From the NCBI GenBank assembly GCA_001557505.1, contig LSAX01000011.1, positions 558,001-622,000 on the forward strand: DNA of 64,000 nucleotides. The letters run 5' to 3'. Source of the DNA: Reticulascus tulasneorum (lineage: Eukaryota > Ascomycota > Sordariomycetes > Glomerellales > Reticulascaceae). How positions within the stretch are numbered: the first letter of the stretch is position 1; every line of letters begins with the position of its first letter. Positions 60,484 through 64,000 of this stretch are shown here, in pieces. Under the pieces are notes generated by a model. The model was given only the letters and a program-made list of their open reading frames with translations. It searched no databases and was not told the origin of the DNA. The position numbers were made by a program, and so were the translations under genes.

Positions 60484-63199
60484 ATGGCTCCAGATCGCGA
60501 TCACCGCATCTCGACTGCGGTCGACAGTCTGATATCTCACATCGTGCCCACTGACCCGCAAGAAGACGAAGAATCTGCTGCCGAACGATATGACCAATGT
60601 TTCGAGCTAGTCAAGACCATATTGGATGGGTAGGTGGTGGCCCTTTGAAAAAACTTATTGTCGCAAGCTCTAACATTGCTATAGGCCTACATCCCCCGGC
60701 ATCTCGTCCGATGTCAACCATGCCTCCGACCTAATCAAGCGAAAGCTTATACAAACGAACCCCAGCCAAGCGCTGCGCTTCTCAAACCTCTATACCCGCT
60801 TGCTATCACTTCCAGTTCTAGGACAGAAGTGGGCGATCCTATATCTGCTTTACCAGCTCGCCGATTCTCCGGATCCGAACGAACCATTACCCCTCAGTCC
60901 ATTGAGGGCACCGCCCCCACAACGTGATGCTTCGAGGAGGCAGGAAAGGGACCGTTCTTCAAGAAACTCCACGCCAGTGTCAAGAGGAGAAGAAGAAGCC
61001 TTCAATGATGCTTTCGCTCCCGAAGGATTGAAGAAATTTCCAGTCAAGGATGCGAAGAAGGCGTCGGACGAGAAGAGCACAAACGATGCCGAGGAACGAA
61101 AGAGGGATGTTGCGCTAAAGTCAACTCTGCTTGCCGACAAGTACACTGAGATCGATCCCAGCGAGACTGCTCTTCTGCGAGATCTCCCTTTCACCCTGCA
61201 AGGACTCTCGTCCACTACGTTACCATTTGCCAAACCAGACACACTCAAATTACCGCCGACCTTACCTTCCCCAATAATATCTCTTCTTCATACACTGGCA
61301 GAGCCATCCTTGCTGTATAGGCGCCTCGACGCATTCGTCAAGTCACCTGCCCAAGGATTACTACGACAAAGCCTCAGAGCTGCTGTTAGTGGAGAACTAC
61401 GCTCTTACCTGAGCTTGATCGCTACTTTGGAGGGACAGATCCGAAGGGCCTTATCTTCTCTAGATGAATCGGCCCCAAGAAGTGGAATTGGCAAAGCTGG
61501 AGTGACGTTGAAGCGATGTGTGGTTTGGACGAGAGAGGCAACTATGGGTTTGAGATTGATGAGCCTGATTGCCGAAGAATCAGAGAGCAAACGAGGCGGC
61601 CAGCTCATTTCTCTGATTCACGGCTTCTCTTCATCGCATGGCGATCCTATAGTAGCCGCCTTTGCCGAGAGACTGCTAGTGCATGTAACCCGGCCCTTTT
61701 ACGATATCCTACGACACTGGATCTACGACGGCGAGCTGTCAGATCCCTATCTCGAGTTCTTTGTGAAAGAGCAGACGCACGGTGATGATGACTCAAACAA
61801 GGGCAAAACTGGGGCCAGCAGCGTCTGGGAAGATAAGTACGAGATCGACAAGGGGATGATACCGAGCATCATGACCCAGGACTTCGCCCAGAAGGTCTTC
61901 CTAATCGGGAAATCCTTGAATTTCATCCGGCATGGCTGCAGTGACTCTCAGTGGGTAGAAGATTACTCCAAGGCAGCGTCCAAAGAATTGAGATACGGGG
62001 ACACCGCCACCCTGGAAGCCTGGATTGACGAGGCCTACAAGACTACAATGAAACGGCTGATCGATCTGATGGCTAGCAAGTTCCACCTCTTTGAGCATCT
62101 GCAGGCGCTTAAAAACTACATCCTTCTGGGGCAGGGTGACTTCATCGCCTTGCTTATGGAATCGCTCGCCGCAAATCTGGACCGTCCAGCTGGAGCGCAA
62201 TACCGACATACCCTGACCGCGCAACTGGAACACGCAATCCGGGGTTCGAATGCCCAATATGACTCCCCCGAGGTTCTGCGCAGACTGGATGCTCGGATGT
62301 TGCAGCTGTCGCACGGCGACATAGGATGGGATTGTTTTACCCTCGAGTACAAGATCGACGCCCCAGTCGACGTCGTTGTCACGGAATGGGGTAATCGGCA
62401 GTATCTGAAAGTCTTCAACTTCCTTTGGCGGATCAAACGAGTCGAATTCGCCCTCTCCTCTACCTGGCGCAAATGCATGACCGGTGCTCGCGGTGTGCTC
62501 CAGAACTCGGATCCCGCCGTGGTCCAGACATGGAAGTCAACGCGTGGTACGCTCGCCGAGATGATTCACTTTGTCGGCCAGCTCCAATACTACATTCTGT
62601 TCGAGGTGATCGAGTCGTCATGGGACGAGCTCCAGAAGCGTATCCACCGAGAGGGCTGCACGCTCGATGACCTGATCAAGGCACATACTCGTTACCTAAA
62701 CGACATCACCCATAAGGGCCTCCTCGGGGCGAAGCGGAGCCGACACGCCACGTCCGAGGCGTCAGGGGAGGACGACCGCACCTCCTACCTCTCGCAGCTC
62801 GGCGACCTTCTACGTACTATGCTCAGCTACCGCGACTCCGTGGACGGGCTGTACAGCTGGAGCGTATCGGACTTTACCCGCCGCCAGGAAGCCGATGTAC
62901 GCATCTCCACGCGCACGAAGCCTTCCACCCCTGGCCTGGATAACGATGATCCCGCCGACCCCCTGGGCGGGACCGTTGCATCCGAGTTCCCGGTCTTGCA
63001 AGAGCGGCTGAAGCATCTGGGCACGTCCTTCCGCACGAGGGTGCAGATTTTGCTGGGCGACTTGGCCTATCAACCCGATGTAGACATGCGATTCTTGGGG
63101 GTTGCGATGAACTTTAATGATGTTTATCAGCCGTCGCGGAGGAAGAGTAAGGTGCCGGCTGGGCAAAGCAGCGCGGTTGCGAATACTTCCAAGACTTGA
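60484..63199 (+). CDS. Gamma-tubulin complex component GCP3 (Alp6/Spc98 family)
   Basis: Subunit of the gamma-tubulin small complex that nucleates microtubules at the spindle pole body. Exons 60484-60629 and 60685-63199 give 886 residues; intron 60630-60684 (GTAGGT...CTAAC...ATAG). MAPDRDHRISTAVD is the first ATG of a frame that is open upstream. A charged linker (residues 100-170) is followed by the GRIP1 domain: LLRDLPFTLQGLSS, LRQSLRAAVSGELRSYLSLIATLE, LTLKR-type CVVWTREATMGLRLMS and HWIYDGELSDPYLEFFV. Next come WEDKYEIDKGMIPSIMTQDFAQKVFLIGKSLNFI and the GRIP2 domain (ESLAANLDRPAG, LEYKIDAPVDVVVT, YLKVFNFLWRIKRVEFALSSTW, HEVIESSW-like ILFEVIESSWDELQ). The pattern fits GCP3 better than GCP2. 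Confidence 0.92.
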
Positions 63200-63668
63200 G
63201 GCTAGGTGGGAAAGGGATGATGGGGAAATGGAGTTTGTGGGATGTTTATTGATGGCGTGGCGTGATGAAACCTGATGTCAAGGACTTTACCATGAGATAT
63301 GTGCATACGAAGAGATCAACTTACTTATTACGCCGCTGGTGGTGCTTTGTAACTCGTAACGATTGCATACCTGGACCTCCTTTCTGGCCCCCTTAGTTTA
63401 CCGTTTCCATCCGCCGGCGCAGTCCATATGGCTCTTGCCAAACTGGTCTGCTGACGATGACGGGCATAGTAGGATTGCCCATGGCAAATACATCTGTGCG
63501 ATCATCCGTTGCCCACCATACACTTACCGATTTGACTTGACAAGTCCCGAGAAGTGGTTATGCATTTTCTACATGAACAATCTCAATGCGACGCCTATAG
63601 CTACTTAGTCTAGGGCTTGGTCAAACCCTTTACACATAGTGCCTTGTCTGTTGGCTCGTTGCGGCGGA
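63200..63668. other. Convergent 3' region right of GCP3
   Basis: About 470 bp between the GCP3 stop and the stop of the partial minus-strand gene; 3' UTRs expected. An 81-codon frame at 63363-63608 has no features. Confidence 0.5.
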
Positions 63669-63976
63669 TCAGCCATCTTGAACACCTTGCGAGGCTGACT
63701 TGGCTTCTGACATCATGAAAACATTGCAGGGTGCAGGAAATGTATCTGGGTCCGCTGGACTGGAAAACTGGAGTATTTCCACGTCCATGAGCCCCCATGG
63801 CTCAGTGACATGGTAGATACTCCAAGCTGAATTGAGTCAGGTGGAGAGAACATTGCCCTGACTACAACGGAGCTGCGATGTGGCAATGATCTTATTCCAC
63901 ACAGCTTACGGGCCATTGTTGGCGAAGAACCTGATACCGCAAGAACATCAGATGCCTGAGTAGGGGATGTGAGCAC
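63669..63976 (-). CDS. C-terminal exons of an unknown protein, gene runs off the window
   Basis: Last exon 63826-63669, preceded by intron 63909-63828 (GTAAGC donor, CTGACTCAATTCAG branch/acceptor) and an upstream exon from 63910 that reaches the edge region. A CTACTCAG acceptor near 63956 may mark its 5' end. The frame joins as SDVLAVSGSSPTMAP|WSIYHV, then TEPWGLMDVEILQFSSPAD and ends VFMMSEAKSASQGVQDG. No family recognised. The clean branch site and maintained frame support a real gene; start and function lie outside the window. Confidence 0.4.
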
Positions 63977-64000
63977 ATGTCTACAAAACCATACGCATCG

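Noticed and set aside
1..64000. Secondary-metabolite cluster, transposons, CRISPR or operon structure
   Set aside because: The genes are unrelated housekeeping and regulatory genes in mixed orientation, and no transposase, reverse transcriptase, LTR or direct repeat array was recognised.

Overview
This is nuclear DNA of a filamentous ascomycete (Pezizomycotina, most likely Sordariomycetes). Genes carry short 45-150 bp introns with GTRNGT donors, CTAAC or CTGAC branch sites and NAG acceptors. The gene content (APSES regulator StuA/Asm-1, a CCG-6-like cell-wall protein, fungal-type MED1, Wee1 and PKA-R) is typical of that group. The species cannot be named from the sequence. No transposase, LTR, rRNA or CRISPR was recognised.

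Layout. 1-12.1 kb is gene dense: the 3' part of CSN3 (COP9 signalosome, +), RPA1 (single-strand DNA binding, -), a dienelactone hydrolase (+, divergent from RPA1), Mediator subunit 1 (-) and the developmental regulator StuA (-). From about 12.1 to 28.06 kb I find no supportable protein gene. The part nearest StuA is probably its transcribed leader, and the rest is a roughly 15 kb non-coding stretch with microsatellites. 28-37 kb holds a small BRCT protein (+), a propionate/acetate-type acyl-CoA synthetase (-) and a small GPI-type CCG-6-like wall protein (-). 37.1-42.3 kb is another gene-poor stretch. 42.3-63.2 kb holds a PIG3-type quinone oxidoreductase (+), Wee1 kinase (-), SPF27/BCAS2 splicing factor (+), PKA regulatory subunit (-), a short hypothetical gene (-), SAGA subunit Ada1/Hfi1 (-) and gamma-tubulin complex protein GCP3/Alp6 (+). 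At the right edge the last exons of an unknown minus-strand gene enter the window.

Several genes belong to the cell cycle or its control: RPA1, Wee1, GCP3, PKA-R and the APSES factor StuA. A perfect 18-bp palindrome containing two MluI cell-cycle box cores lies upstream of RPA1, and a 10-bp version lies upstream of wee1. Otherwise the genes look like ordinary, independently transcribed fungal genes and not a pathway cluster. I see no secondary-metabolite cluster, defence island or clearly new system. The points most worth checking are an in-frame extension beyond the CSN3 stop, the MCB palindromes, an uORF overlapping the PKA-R start, the unresolved StuA start with its long leader and gene desert, and two small spliced genes of unknown function.
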